In this document: positions 1 through 11,649 of the stretch, piece by piece | Layout of the letters: the number at the start of each line of letters is the position of its first letter | How positions within the stretch are numbered: the first letter of the stretch is position 1 | Source of the DNA: Lycocorax pyrrhopterus obiensis | Lineage: Eukaryota; Chordata; Aves; Passeriformes; Paradisaeidae | Direction of reading: 5' to 3' | Assembly: GCA_014706295.1 (NCBI GenBank) | Contig: JACSVZ010000039.1 | Span: forward strand, 1,860,001-1,924,000 | DNA: 64,000 nucleotides | Position numbers and translations under genes: made by a program | The notes under the pieces: generated by a model | Databases searched by the model: none | Seen by the model: the letters and a program-made list of their open reading frames with translations, nothing else | Told to the model about the DNA's origin: nothing

Positions 1-1675
1 GTGGCTTTTAGCTCAATCAATTTATTTATCTCAAAGTATGAAACTTTTATGAAAATACAGAGATGCTACTCTTGCACTAAAACTCTGCAAGAATATTTGT
101 GTGCGGAATTCCACAGCTGCATTATTTAATGGTTCCATCTTAGTGTTGCATTTTCTTTTGCAATCTCACTCACATCATTTGGTCAGTTCAGGGAAAAGGC
201 AGAGACAGGCACAAGCATGTACACATTCAGCAGAGTAGGGGGATGTCCAAAACAGAAGTATGTGGAAAAGGCTTTAATTCCACCAAGCATCAATTAATCC
301 CTCCCTCTAGCCCTGCTGATGCTGCTCTCATGTGGATCTTCCCAGCACATATTTCTTTCACCCCCATAACTGGCTCCTCCCTGGAATGCTCTTCTTCCCC
401 CAAACACTCTTAACTCAGGCACAACATGGATCCTAAAGCAGAAAGGAACGTCACTCCTGTCCATTTCTTTAATAAAGCAGCTGCCAAAATTCTGTACAAG
501 CAGCTATGCTGTTAGCATGTAAATATTTACGTGGTCATCAGTTTTATACTATGCTTTTCATCTCCAGCTTGTGATTTTTACACTTTAGGATTCAGTCTCA
601 TCCATCATCTTATTGCTGATAAATAGTACTAACATTTTTTCTTCAAAAGGAGTACAAAGTGTACAGAACACAATTGTTATAATTTAACTTGACCTTAAAT
701 ACTCTATAGGTTTTCTGCAAAACAAACATTCATTTCTAGGTATAAGGGAAGGAAAGTTTTAACTAAATAGCAGCCATCTGCTGAAGTGATGTTTCTCGTT
801 GTTTTCCTCATATGGCAACTTTCTTCTCCATTTTTTTAAATTTTCATCATTCATTGTAGAGTGCTAAATAGTTTAGAGAAGTAAAAGACAGAACAAATTT
901 AAAGTCCTGAGGTTTATTCTTATATTTTGCTATCAGTGTTGTTACAGAATTCAAATCGGAATCTTACTTAGTACCTTATTTTTCTCTGACATGAGAAGTT
1001 CTCTACATCAGGATTTAAATTTTGTAAATGTTAATTTCTTAAAGTCCATGCAATATTTTTCTTGTCTTTTCTGTTTGGCAATGGCTTGAATTCTAAGGTT
1101 GGGTTTCTGGTGTGTAAGATTGTATACGTGGTATGCAGAGAGCATTTAGCGTTGTTTCCTTGTGCATGCCTGCCATCAACATTGCACTCGACATCAGGAC
1201 TTGGAAAGGATTCAAAAAACCTACAATACAAAGCATAAGGTTTGAAATTCCAGAAAGAGATTCATAGTACTTTGTGCACTTTGTTAAACTCAGTGACATC
1301 TCCCAGTTGAAGAACCAGCAATTTTGTCTCTCATTAGTGAGCAGAGCAGAGGAAAGGGTTTTACAGTATATACTGCCTACGCTTGAGCATCCAGGCTTTT
1401 AAATCTGTGCAATGTCAAGTTTACTAGGAGAAATCTGTGCAAGCCCCACTCTGTGTTGCATTCTGGACCCAAAGTTGAGTCAAATGCAAACCAGGATAGT
1501 GTAAGGTTTTGGCAGTGCTAGTCAAGCAAGAGGTGCGCATGGTTACCATGCAGTGAGCATGTGTCTTTCAGTAAATGTCTAATTCTGCAATGTTTGGTAA
1601 AAAATTATTACCATCTGCTGAAGGAGAAATCATCTCAAACAGACACACCAGCTACAATCCAAACCAGATTTTGTT

Positions 1676-2056
1676 CTAACAAGTTTGTGCATTACAATTG
1701 TGCCCAGCAGCAAAACCTGCAGCCACAGAAAACCGCAGGTTCTTTCTTAGGAAGCCCTGTAGAATAGTTGCTGTTGCAGCCAGAGGACTTGCTGTACCAA
1801 CACCGGCAATTGCAGGGCCCCTGGGAAGCCACAAGGCTGGTTTGTGGTTCTCTAAATAACTGGAACCCTTTCTTACCATTGCATCCATACCACCTGTGAG
1901 GAATTTGCGCTGGAGGCCCCCCAACCTGTCCCCTGTGTCCAGCCAGTGAGGGAGCCTTTCCACTTGGTCCTGGCATATATGGCCCTCTCTCCAACAGGCC
2001 CTGTCTTGCTTTTGCTGTAAACTCCTGCAAACTGTAGCAGCACAAAGAACAGCCAT
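1676..2056 (-). other. GC-richer block with two overlapping open minus-strand frames
   Basis: Two different minus-strand frames stay open over almost the same bases, for 126 and 117 codons, inside otherwise AT-rich DNA. The translations are rich in Gly, Pro, Cys and Trp and match nothing I recognise. No transmembrane segment, zinc-finger spacing or repeat motif is visible. Two open frames at once suggest a GC-driven lack of stop codons rather than selection on one protein. It could be an old pseudogene, a noncoding RNA exon or a conserved noncoding element. I assign no function. Confidence 0.2.
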
Positions 2057-5000
2057 TACTGCCTTAGATATTTGATTACTGGAACGCTTTATGACTTAGT
2101 ATCTCCAGAGGACGTGGAAAGAATGAGTAGATACATTGCACTACAGAGACAGGAGATGAATCTGTACTTTGGCAGTCATTAGGAAGTTCCTCAAGAACAC
2201 AAACAGAACTTTTAACTCAGGTTATAACTTCCAGCACATAATATATGAACTAATGGAGGCTTTGGAGCTTACCTTGAATCTAAGTGCCATTCGTTGTCCC
2301 TTTTTTTCCCTCTGTGAACAGGGGCTTGAGGTCCCAAAGGGGGAAAACTGTGCCTTATACCACCACGAGGAAATCAGAGAGGAATTGTACTTCCACATTA
2401 ATCAGTTAAGAAGACACACCATAAAAAACTGGGAAAGGAGCCCATAATGGGATATCTGAGAAGATTATGGAACAAGAGCATAGCCTGTCTACTGGCTCAT
2501 TACAAAACTGACAGCCAGATCAGTTTCCCTATAAAGTCTCCAAACTCTTGCCACTAAGGACAGATGCTGTGATTACTTACAAGCTGGTAATATGGTTCTT
2601 CCTCCACATGCACTGTCTTACTCCAGTCCACTTAGAACAAGGGACTGTGCTCCACAAAGAGCTGATGCACAGCAAAATAAAAACTGCATATTCTCTCATC
2701 AAAATATATTCAACTTGTGACATATTGTTGCTATATATCCAAAAAGAATAATGACTGTTGAAGTAGTAAGTGATAGCAAAATATCAGTGAGGAAAGGGTT
2801 TATAAGGAAAAGGATCAAAGTAATAGTACATCTTAAAAACAGCTGGGAATTCCTTGACTTTCAGTCTTGACAGCGATTTTGGTTTTAACACTAACACCAC
2901 ATTTTCTTTGTGAGTTTCTCTATTGAGATTATACAGGCCTATCGTACATTTATTTCTATATCAAAGCCAAATCACAGCTTGGCATAGTTCATAGTCCTCA
3001 GTTCAAAGCCAATTCAGAAGTCAAATATTGTAGATGAGCATAAAGTAAAATAGTAAAATACTAAAAGTATAATTTTATTTAGATAATTTTTTGTATGCGT
3101 GTTTCTTATGTAGTGAATACATGAATAGCTTGATTTGTAAAATTTCTTTTGATCTTAAGTGTTCTTTTAGTACCAATTATTTTGGTATAGGGATCTTAAG
3201 CTTTAAAAGAACATATTTGACATTATGGATTTGAACACAAATCATTTCTGAGAAAGATTTGCATTTAGATGATGTTCAGATATATTATTTAGCGGTTTTT
3301 AATGGATGTACACGTACTTTGAAAATTTATGACAGCCCTTAACCGCTTGTGATTCCAGAGGAGGAAGTAATTAACCCCACGTGTTCTCCATATAATCAAT
3401 AAGGAATTGTGGGGCATTCAAAATCTCATTTGCTACATCCCAGAATAAGTGGCTAAAATACACTTCCTTGACCTCATTTGCCTCTTCTTTTGTCTCTCAT
3501 TGTAGTCATATGGAGGATGCAGCCTAAGCAAGCCCAGGCACTGGAGGGGAGGTTCAGCTCCCTTGTTAAGCATGCCTTCACATCTGCTCCATGGCTGGCA
3601 GAGTAGGCTAAGTTTGACAAAAACAACTTAGTCAAATGCCTTTTTAATCAACCACTTTCATTAGAACTGCTCATTGCCATTACCTCCACAGCCTAAGTAA
3701 TGGTGCTCTGAGAAGAAAAATATCACAATTAATACCAGTATGTTTCAGTTTTGAAAGAAATCTGATAATGACTGGAGGCAAGCCTCAGATTCAGAGCAGT
3801 GCTTTCTGATTTGGGTACCTAACCCTGACCAGAAATGTGAAATAACTATAGTACTGATTATAACCAGTTTTAGCCCTGGCTTCTGTGGAAAATTTTAAAT
3901 TATTAGTGGTAAATTGGCATATTTCATTGTGAGATTTATCTTATACATGAAGTGAACTTGTCTAACATCAAAATAATTTGTCTGAGATATGACAAGTGTG
4001 GGAATTATGCTACAAACATTGCACTTATCTTAAACTACAGTAGAAGGTAACTTATATAGTGATTTTTCCCCCCTTTGTAGAACACTCATTATATCCACCA
4101 CAACTTCCTTTTTACTGAAGTAACAATGTTACGCAATGAAAGCAATGCCCTAAAATTATTTTTTTTGACTTTGCTTCATAGCAAAGATGGCACTGATTAA
4201 TTCAGAGACTATGTATATAACTGAGAAATCAGTTTAAGGTTCAAATACTTTAAAGCACATTTCTTCACCTTCATTCTTTTTAAGGCTCTTAATCTTTTTT
4301 TTTCCTGATTTATTTAGCCCAAAATCAATTCTACAGCAGCAACATTCAAACTTGGCTATAAAATTAATAGTAGCCAATTGCATGCAGACTCTCATTAATT
4401 TTAGCACTAACCAAGGCATCATACAAGACAAAACTCAATAGGTAGGTGATGAAGTTCATTTTGGATCTGATTTTGAACTGTACCTCCTCAGAAATGCTGA
4501 ACTCCCCCAAGCCTTCAGTAACAGCTTTTGCTCCCTTTCAAGTGATGTTTAGTAGCTTTTTCAATTAAGCCAACAAATCACAGGTACCCAAAACTTTCTA
4601 TGAGGGGTCATTCCTATTTGGGATAAATGCAAAGACACCAAATGACTTCAGGGGTGATAATGTATTTTAGCAGGGTTTCTTGGCTTGGTTTGGGTTGGTT
4701 TTTTTCCCAATAAGTTGGTCGCCGATATTTCAGGAAACTTTCTACAACTTGGATAGATTTGGTCTACAGAAAACAAAATAATTTAATGCTGCCAGATTAA
4801 ATGCCATATAAATTAATGATGTGATTTCTTCATATCAAGAAGAAACAAATAACAAAGTACAATCCAAAAGGGTTGCATCAAAAAGAGTGGGCTTTCTTAT
4901 GACAACTTTGATGAACCCATCAGACCAGAAAGGTCGGAGGTTAGTGACTATTGCTGAGAGCAAATGGTGGCTCCTGCACCAAAAGCACTAAGAGCACAGA

Positions 5001-6626
5001 AAAAGCTTGAAGCATTAAGAGGCCTCATTTGCATTGTCTTCTAGTAACAGCCTGTCATCGCTTACTTTTATCTCAGAAAGTAATGTTAAAAAGTATGGAA
5101 GTTATACCTTTATTTTGTTTTACCGATACATGATGAATACTGTCACTAAATGTTTATTTGCAATACTTTGAAACATGGAACCTTGGAAGAACATTTCAGT
5201 TGAATGATTATAATGCTTTGAAAAGTGACATCTCCCTTTGGACTACTCTCACATCTTTTGTCTGACCATGGAAGTAAATTAATGCCAGACAATTTCCAGA
5301 AAACTCTAAATCAAACAATTATAGATGAAAAATTGAAAAAAGTAAACTTCTGTTAATTATGCTGCAAGAGCTACAAATATTAAATGTCATTGCTTTTTTT
5401 CTGTATGACATTAGAAAAATGTTTTGACCTGGGAATTTAGGAGGCAATATACTGCACTACCGAGACATACCAGCGATACTTTCTATAAATATTGCTTCAT
5501 AACTCCTCAGTATTCAACAAAAGATAAAATGAATTAGTACAAACAGTGTTATCTCACCTGACCTTGCAACCCATATCTAAATCAAAGTCCATTTATATAT
5601 GAGTCCTAATCTTTTTGCTTTAGAGTCACAGATCCTTCCTGTATTTTCTGACATAAATCTGAGTGCTATAAAAAAATGTAGACCTATTCTACTTCTTTCT
5701 GTGGGAGCAGGAATTCACAGTTTCTCTTCAGACTATTGAAACAAGGTATAAACCCAAGCTAAAATTATTTAAGGCTTTAGAGCGAACAGATTTATTGTTT
5801 TAAAATATGAACATTCTGTTCCGTAAAATATTAGTAGTTATTCTCGGATTCTTGTACATGACAAATACAAATAGACCAAGACTGATGTGCAAAAAGAGGT
5901 TGTATGTAGTTAACTTTAAATTTAATACAAGATTTTAAATTACAGTGTCAGGATTTCATTGGAAAGAAAATTAATTTGTATTGTGGAAAGAAGTGCATGA
6001 AGAAATCACAGGGGAAAAAAAACTCTTTAACTCTGTCCTTTCAAGTTCAGAAGCACCCTGAACTGGATCATTGAGTCCATTTGCAGCTGTAGATGAGCCT
6101 GGAAATGGCAGAGATGGAGCTTGCAAACAGTGTAAAAATCAGCCAAACCATGTCTTCACCACTCCTCTTAATCAAGCCATTTAACATGATCAAAAAGAGG
6201 CCCAAAGGAGAGCCCTTACTTTTTCTTTCCAAGCAAACATCACACTTTATTGCCCTGTTTAAACTAAAGGATCCAGGATGCTTTCCCAGGTACCACATCT
6301 TGTTCTGCCTGCCTGCAACTGCACTCAAACTCCCTATTGTGCATTTCATCTGCTCTGCCATGACAAAAGAACGAGGCTTGGGCCATAAAAAGCTGCATAG
6401 GGAGCTTAGTCCAAGAGTGAAAATGGATAGCACAGTATGAACATAATTTATTGGGCTTCTCCTTACACTTGTTGAGAATTCCTTTTATCAGTCTCCAAGT
6501 TAGATACAAACTGAAGAGCATTCTTTGAAAGAACAGTCCAAAGAAGTGCTATCATGGACAACAGTACCAGCAGTCACTGACCTACCTGAATGATAATTCT
6601 GGATAATTATGAACACCCAAGACCTG

Positions 6627-6650
6627 TAAAGTTCCCAGAAGGGAACTTTA
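6627..6650. other. Short perfect palindrome with STAT-like core
   Basis: A perfect 10-bp inverted repeat (TAAAGTTCCC / GGGAACTTTA) is separated by the 4-base loop AGAA. The bases TTCCCAGAA inside it fit the general STAT-site pattern TTCNNNGAA. A stem of this length is expected about once by chance in 64 kb, so the match is only descriptive. Confidence 0.5.
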
Positions 6651-9600
6651 AAAGACATACAGTCTGTGCTGTAGATTATAGACCTAAAGGTACAAATCTT
6701 TTGTCATATAAACCTTGAAACAAACATTTCCCTTTTTTAATCCTTATGTTTGCTTTCAGGTCATCCTTATATGTTTGCTGCACGTGTTTACTGTGGCCAT
6801 CAGCCAAGCTCAGTTTTTATGAAGGCTGATTTTTTCCTCCAGTCTCTACTCTTTGTTCATTCCGTAGGCCTTATCCAGATAAGCATTAATGTAAAAAATT
6901 AGAAAAGAACAGCTGATCTCTCTTTCTGAGCAGCTAGTAACATTTTTAAATAGCTAGCCCTAGGTTAAAACAGAAGGAACAACAACTGAGACACTTTACT
7001 TTCCAAAAAAATGCTAAAATGTCCTTTTCAGACACAAGTACACTTGTCTCTGAAAAGTAAAAAAGTATTGTTATGTCCACTTAGTCCATCTGTAATTAGG
7101 GATTTGTTTTCTACATTTAGTAACTGTTTTGTTGTTTTAAGTGTACTAGACTCTTCCCATGTGGTTTTCATACACCAATTACATTTTATTCTTGAAATAA
7201 TTTTTCTTCAGATGGCCTAAATTTTTCTTTCCTATTGTTGTTCATGGCCACACATAATTGAAGAAAACATTTAAAAACTTTAAAACCTTTCAGTTACCAT
7301 CTCTGTCTCAATTGTCTGTGTTTTAACAAAGTCGTGCTTCATCTAGCTATTTTAAACTTTTCTCATGAATACAATATTATTTTTGTGGCGTTTCCCAGAG
7401 TTGTATCCATTTTTTTAATGTATTTCCAGTACTGAGATGCTGGGAGCTGTGGAGCAGTACAGATATTACCTAGGTGCTATATGAAGTTGAAGTTTCATCT
7501 CCTGTACTATGACAAAATGTTGCTGGTTTTGTTTGCGGCCACATTCTGTTGCCAGTTAACCCTAAGAGCCAGCCATTCATGCCAGCATTTTGTTTTGGCA
7601 TCTCTGTGTTGCAAGTTGCTGGCTGTCCATATTCCATGTTTTGAATTAGTTTCACCAAATATCTTTCTTGTGTGCTTGCAAGTGGAATGAACTCTCTTCT
7701 GCTCATAATGTTAAGCTTTTGGTCATAATACGTCCAATTCTTTTGAGGTTCTGTTCTCTTATAGCTGACAAATAAATTTAAATAGAACCAAGGGGAATTC
7801 TATGCAACTATGAAAAACATAATCTTAAAGAAATACAAAGGCATTACTGCATTTCTTGTCTCTGCTCAGCAAGTTTTATGTCACTAGCCCTTTTTTTAAT
7901 TATTATTGATCTTGAAGAGAAGCTAAAATACTTGTGAAGCATTATTTTCCCAATTAACCTATTTCTTGACCTTTATTCTCTTATTATTTTTATTTACACA
8001 GAGATCTACATTTTTTCTATTGGGTACTTATTTACACATTTCTAAATGGGTACCATTAAAATATAGCCTATTTATACATCAAAACAATAGAAACACCTGC
8101 ATATTTCAATTTTTGTGGAATTTCAGCAGACTATAAATCAGATTCTATTTGATGTCACCTTCAAGTGTTTTTCCACCATGGGTACTTTATTCCTTATCTA
8201 CTATTTCAAAGCGGGCACATCTGGCAATCACAAAATCACATTTTAGTAGGTAAAGTGTAGAAAATGCATGGACCAAGAAAATATGTTTCCTCTTGGTTTC
8301 TATATCTTTCATTCTAGAGAAATCCTATGCCTTCCATGCAGAGAGAGAAAAAGCCAACAACATTTGTTTCTGCTCACGTCTGTTTTAGATAAATATCACG
8401 TAGAACAGGTTTTAGAGTATTGGAGATCAAATCTTCTGAAATTGTTAAAGTACACTGAAGGAAAAGAGTTCATCCAGGCTTGTTAACTATTCATCCCTTC
8501 CTCCATCTGGAATGGTGTCCTCCCTCCAGACAAACTAGACATCTATCTGTCCATTCCAAACTTGTTACTTATATCCAAAGAATTAAATCAAAGCATTATA
8601 CCAGCTAATTTATCTGTCAGAAAGCAAGTATTACACAGATAAAATATATTTACCTCTAAAAGAATTCAAGATCTGCCAACAATGTTTAGGAAAGGTATTT
8701 GCGGGTATCAGATTTTTAAAGTTCTAAAAAAAGAACTGAAGGGAAGAGACGTGCAAGTCTCAGAACTTTGAGTCGTGCCTCCAGGAAAGACTAGGTTTTT
8801 TGGCTTCCATGATGTTTGTCCCAGCTTGAGTGGGCCATGGCCTTCAGAAGATTCTCTGCCTCACACCCTTCACTCCACTGGCTTTCCTCCAATAACTTCT
8901 TACACATTTACACTTGCTCGTAATTCTTTTTCTTCCAAGAACACTACCATCATTTCTTGGAACAGTTCTGATTTGTGTACTACGTGTTGCACAGCAGTCA
9001 TTTCAGAAAGGCAGAGTTAGTTTGGATGTTTAAAAATGCCAAAGTCTTATGTACTCTTTTAGAGTTTTGAATCCAAATGTGCAGAATCCTCATAAGATTA
9101 GCTGTTCTCATAAGAAACACTTGTTTGTTTCAAAACTCATGAATCCATGCATGAAACTGATACTGATTCTATTTAAATTTCTTGAGTTCCCTCTTCCCAC
9201 TGTAGCTCTGCCCCAAATCAAAAGACTAGTAAGTGTGTATTATTTTAAGTGCAGGTCTCGACATCTGCACAGCTCAATCACTCTCATGCAGGAAAGGGTT
9301 TGGATGCAAATTGCCAGGTTTCACTAATTTCTATTCAAAATTTTCCTTACTCCTGGTTTACATAATCTTATCTCTCAGGGCTTTAATTCTGGGCAGTGAA
9401 ATCAGGACAAAAATTTTCAGGTGAATTTCTACCTCTTTTTTTATTTGAACCACAGACTGGTTTATGTTGTCTCTGCTGGAATTCTATTCATGAAACTTAG
9501 AAAATATGGGCCAAGTCTTATGTTCATAACAAAATATTCTTACATCTGAATTTCATCTATATCTATATTTCATTGGAAACACTTCACATGGGTTTTCTCA

Positions 9601-9679
9601 CAATATGTAATTGAAATTTAATTAGTTATAATCATTCACTGCTTCTGGAAATCTGCCTAAATATTTCATGCTCTGCTGT

Positions 9680-9714
9680 CATGAAATCTGATTATTTCAA
9701 TCAGATATTTCATG
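9680..9714. other. Hairpin with 14 paired bases
   Basis: The left arm CATGAAATCTGATT can pair with the right arm AATCAGATATTTCATG if a 2-base bulge is allowed, leaving a 5-base loop. An extra copy of ATATTTCATG lies just upstream at 9661-9670, so the right arm also has a direct repeat. It may be a template-switch scar or a small foldback. There is no evidence that it is transcribed. Confidence 0.6.
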
Positions 9715-9970
9715 TTTAAGACTGACAAGTCATAGAGCCAGACACCTCAGAAAATTTAACTTTCATATTCATATTTTATAGAACTGTGCATCTGCGTTGC
9801 ACCGTTTTCAACAGAGAATTGAATATTCTGAGTAGATCTTAATCAGAGGCAAATTCACAGGATGGGTGAAGCAGGACCAGTTTATACATCTTGAGTATTT
9901 GTCTATATGTGCCTTAATTCATGTATTAATACACTCCTTACATTTCATATTAGTTATGGATAAAGGGTTT

Positions 9971-10006
9971 TTTAGTAACATATTTAGTAATGCATTTAGT
10001 AACATA
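9971..10006. repeat. 12-bp tandem repeat, three copies
   Basis: Three consecutive 12-base units read TTTAGTAACATA, TTTAGTAATGCA and TTTAGTAACATA. The first and third are identical. The array directly abuts the tail end of the retroposon that starts at about 10005, which suggests that slippage at the element's tail or target site created it. Confidence 0.9.
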
Positions 10007-10130
10007 AACATAAGAACAGCTGTATTGGTTCACACTAAAGGCTTAGCTAGCCACATATCCAGTCTGGCAATGGCAATGGCCAGTAGAAGCCAAGCCCTTG
10101 CTGCATCCCTATCAGTGCATTCATGGGACA
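10005..10130 (-). mobile_element. 3' end of an old CR1-superfamily LINE
   Basis: Read on the plus strand, the segment starts with two tail-like units (ACATAA, ACATAAGAAC) and continues through wording close to a 3' end common in reptiles and birds, whose consensus has an ACTGGGTCAGACCAAAGG-type core. Here it reads GTATTGGTTCACACTAAAGG, followed by a decayed CATCTAGCC-like stretch and a CAATGGCCAG segment. The tail marks the 3' end at the low coordinate, so the element lies on the minus strand. The first 85 bases are the clearest part, and beyond 10090 similarity fades. The family assignment is from memory of the consensus. Confidence 0.6.
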
Positions 10131-10559
10131 GAAACATCCTATCACACCAAAGCAGAATACTGCAAGTTTCCATGTAGACTGGACACCTCCTGGATTGTGA
10201 CTGGAATTGAGTGAAGCTCATGCTGGTTTCCCAGTACATGAGGATGCTGCAAACCCCAGTGTTTGATGGAAGAGGTCAGGATTGCCTCCAGTTCTGCATT
10301 CCTCTACTACCATGAATCAGGGTTGAAGGACCGGAACTCTGGCTCTGTTCTCACCCCGACCTCTGAGTCGCCTGACCTCACACGGAGCTCATCATGTTGC
10401 TATCACATAGGCCTCTCCTGCACATAATGTCAGCCTCTCCTGAGGCATGCGTCACCTTTATCACTTTGTAGAACCTGGTGAGAATTTCTACTTTTCCATC
10501 ATCCAAAAGCTCATCCAAAGCTGAGCAGATGTTTGTTTTGTTAGCTCTTGGTAGCCTTG
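10131..10559. other. Noncoding stretch before the ERVL-type LTR
   Basis: I cannot assign this GC-moderate segment. Part of it (10378-10590) carries a 70-codon minus-strand open frame that overlaps the inferred start of the downstream LTR. It resembles no family I know and I do not call it a gene. The segment might be decayed retroposon body. Confidence 0.4.
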
Positions 10560-11142
10560 CTGTCAATATATGACATGTATTAAGTGCCATTAAAATTATA
10601 AGACGCTGCTGTTTGATCTAGGTTAGAACCCTCATGAGCTCCGTGTCTTAAGTGTCACTTTTTTAGTCTGTGCTTCCGCTGTGTATGGACCAAGTCAATT
10701 TTTTGCAGTAGCCATGAGGGGGCAGGGTGTAGAGCCCTGTGGGTGTGTCTAGGGTACTGTTCTATACCACCTTATGTCACCACTGTGGGGACAAAGTAAG
10801 GGACTCTCACTTCCAAGAAGGAAGAGGTCAGGAAAAAGGTGATGTGCAGACGGTCTGCCACCATTTTATCATTATCTTGGGGGTCATGTGGTGCCATGTC
10901 GGTCAGTCAATGAGCATTTTCACATGTAAATCACCTTCTTTTTGTATGCTTTTGTTATTAATATTGTTACTGTTACCGTTCACTTTCTTATCTCATTGCT
11001 GTTTCCAGTAAATTGTTCTTATCTCAACTCGGGATCTCTGCCTTTTGTTTCTCTCATCAGAGGTGGCTGAGGGAGAGCAGCAGCCAGTGTTTCGTTTTAG
11101 TGGGAGCACTGAATTAAGGAATACCATCCCTAAACCACGATG
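10560..11142 (+). mobile_element. Solo LTR of avian ERVL type, plus strand
   Basis: This is an old LTR of the common avian endogenous ERVL-type family. The 3' part is clearest: after a degraded polyadenylation region (AGTAAATTG in place of an ATTAAA-like signal) comes TTCTTATCTCAACTCGGG, then a pyrimidine-rich U5. It closes with TAAACCACGATG, where the family usually ends in CCACGACA. Upstream, the GGTCAGTCAATGAGCA segment, a T-rich TTATTAATATTG tract, and a U3 part with ATACCACCTTATGTCACC and GGACCAAGTCAATTTTTTGCAG also follow the family order. The family's TATA box is not preserved, so the LTR is unlikely to drive transcription. The 3' boundary is good to a few bases. The 5' boundary is approximate. 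No internal retroviral region is visible on either side, so it is probably a solo LTR. Confidence 0.82.
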
Positions 11143-11149
11143 GCCTTTC

Positions 11150-11580
11150 AGAGTCAGGATACAAACTCACAAAACATATCTCTGTCAAAGGATAACTTTG
11201 GGTGGCCCAAGATTTATTACTTCACCCAAAATACACAGCATGGAACTTTTACTATATCAGTTCTTCATGTAATATTTTCCTGTCCAATTTATCTTCTCTG
11301 CAACAAGTAAATTAAAAAAGGTCTTCTATAGAAAGGTGTTGAACTTTAAAGAGATCCTCTTTAAAAGAGCATCTTTAAAGAAAATACATAAGCTTTTTAG
11401 GAATAATGTATTGATTCCAATGAAGCTTGCTTCAGTTAAGACCTCACTGGCTCTGATGGGAGCTGTAATAGATTTCTTTGTATTGCCAAAGTTATTCAGA
11501 ATAACAAAGAACAGCTGATAGGACTTTGCTTCTTATATCATACTGTGTTTGCCACTTCTTGTAAAAGTCCCCTTAATACA
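11150..11580. other. Unique noncoding DNA
   Basis: Nothing recognisable is seen between the ERVL-type LTR and the (TA)n tract. A 60-codon open frame at 11336-11518 is AT-rich and has no similarity to families I know. Confidence 0.6.
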
Positions 11581-11584
11581 AATG

Positions 11585-11597
11585 TATGCATATATAT

Positions 11598-11646
<49 letters not shown>
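11585..11646. repeat. (TA)n microsatellite
   Basis: An imperfect start with ATACATACATA leads into an uninterrupted run of about 18 TA units ending near 11642. Length polymorphism is likely. The repeat can form a cruciform and is prone to breakage, but it has no assigned function here. Confidence 0.97.
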
Positions 11647-11647
<1 letters not shown>

Positions 11648-11649
11648 TA

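Larger units (their letters stand above)
1..9660. other. AT-rich unique noncoding stretch
   Basis: No gene can be supported here. Open frames are short, scattered on both strands and resemble no family I know. The stretch is AT-rich, with short homopolymer runs and no recognised CR1, LTR or SINE sequence. Two subregions stand out slightly. A GC-richer block lies at about 1.68-2.06 kb, and at about 6.07-6.44 kb both strands stay open over the same bases. Double-strand openness like that is usually a composition effect. The stretch could be intergenic or lie inside a long intron. I saw no splice-flanked coding segment. Confidence 0.7.

Noticed and set aside
6068..6440. Frames of 121 (minus) and 115 (plus) codons on opposite strands
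   Set aside because: Simultaneous openness on both strands reflects composition. No motif or homology is apparent.
10378..10590. 70-codon minus-strand frame that reads rather protein-like
   Set aside because: No family is recognised, it overlaps the inferred 5' part of an LTR on the other strand, and it has no flanking domain.
10380..10646. 13-bp perfect inverted repeat (ACACGGAGCTCAT and its complement) that could be transposon ends
   Set aside because: The right arm lies inside the ERVL-type LTR and no further complementarity extends inward. One such pair at this distance is plausible by chance in 64 kb.
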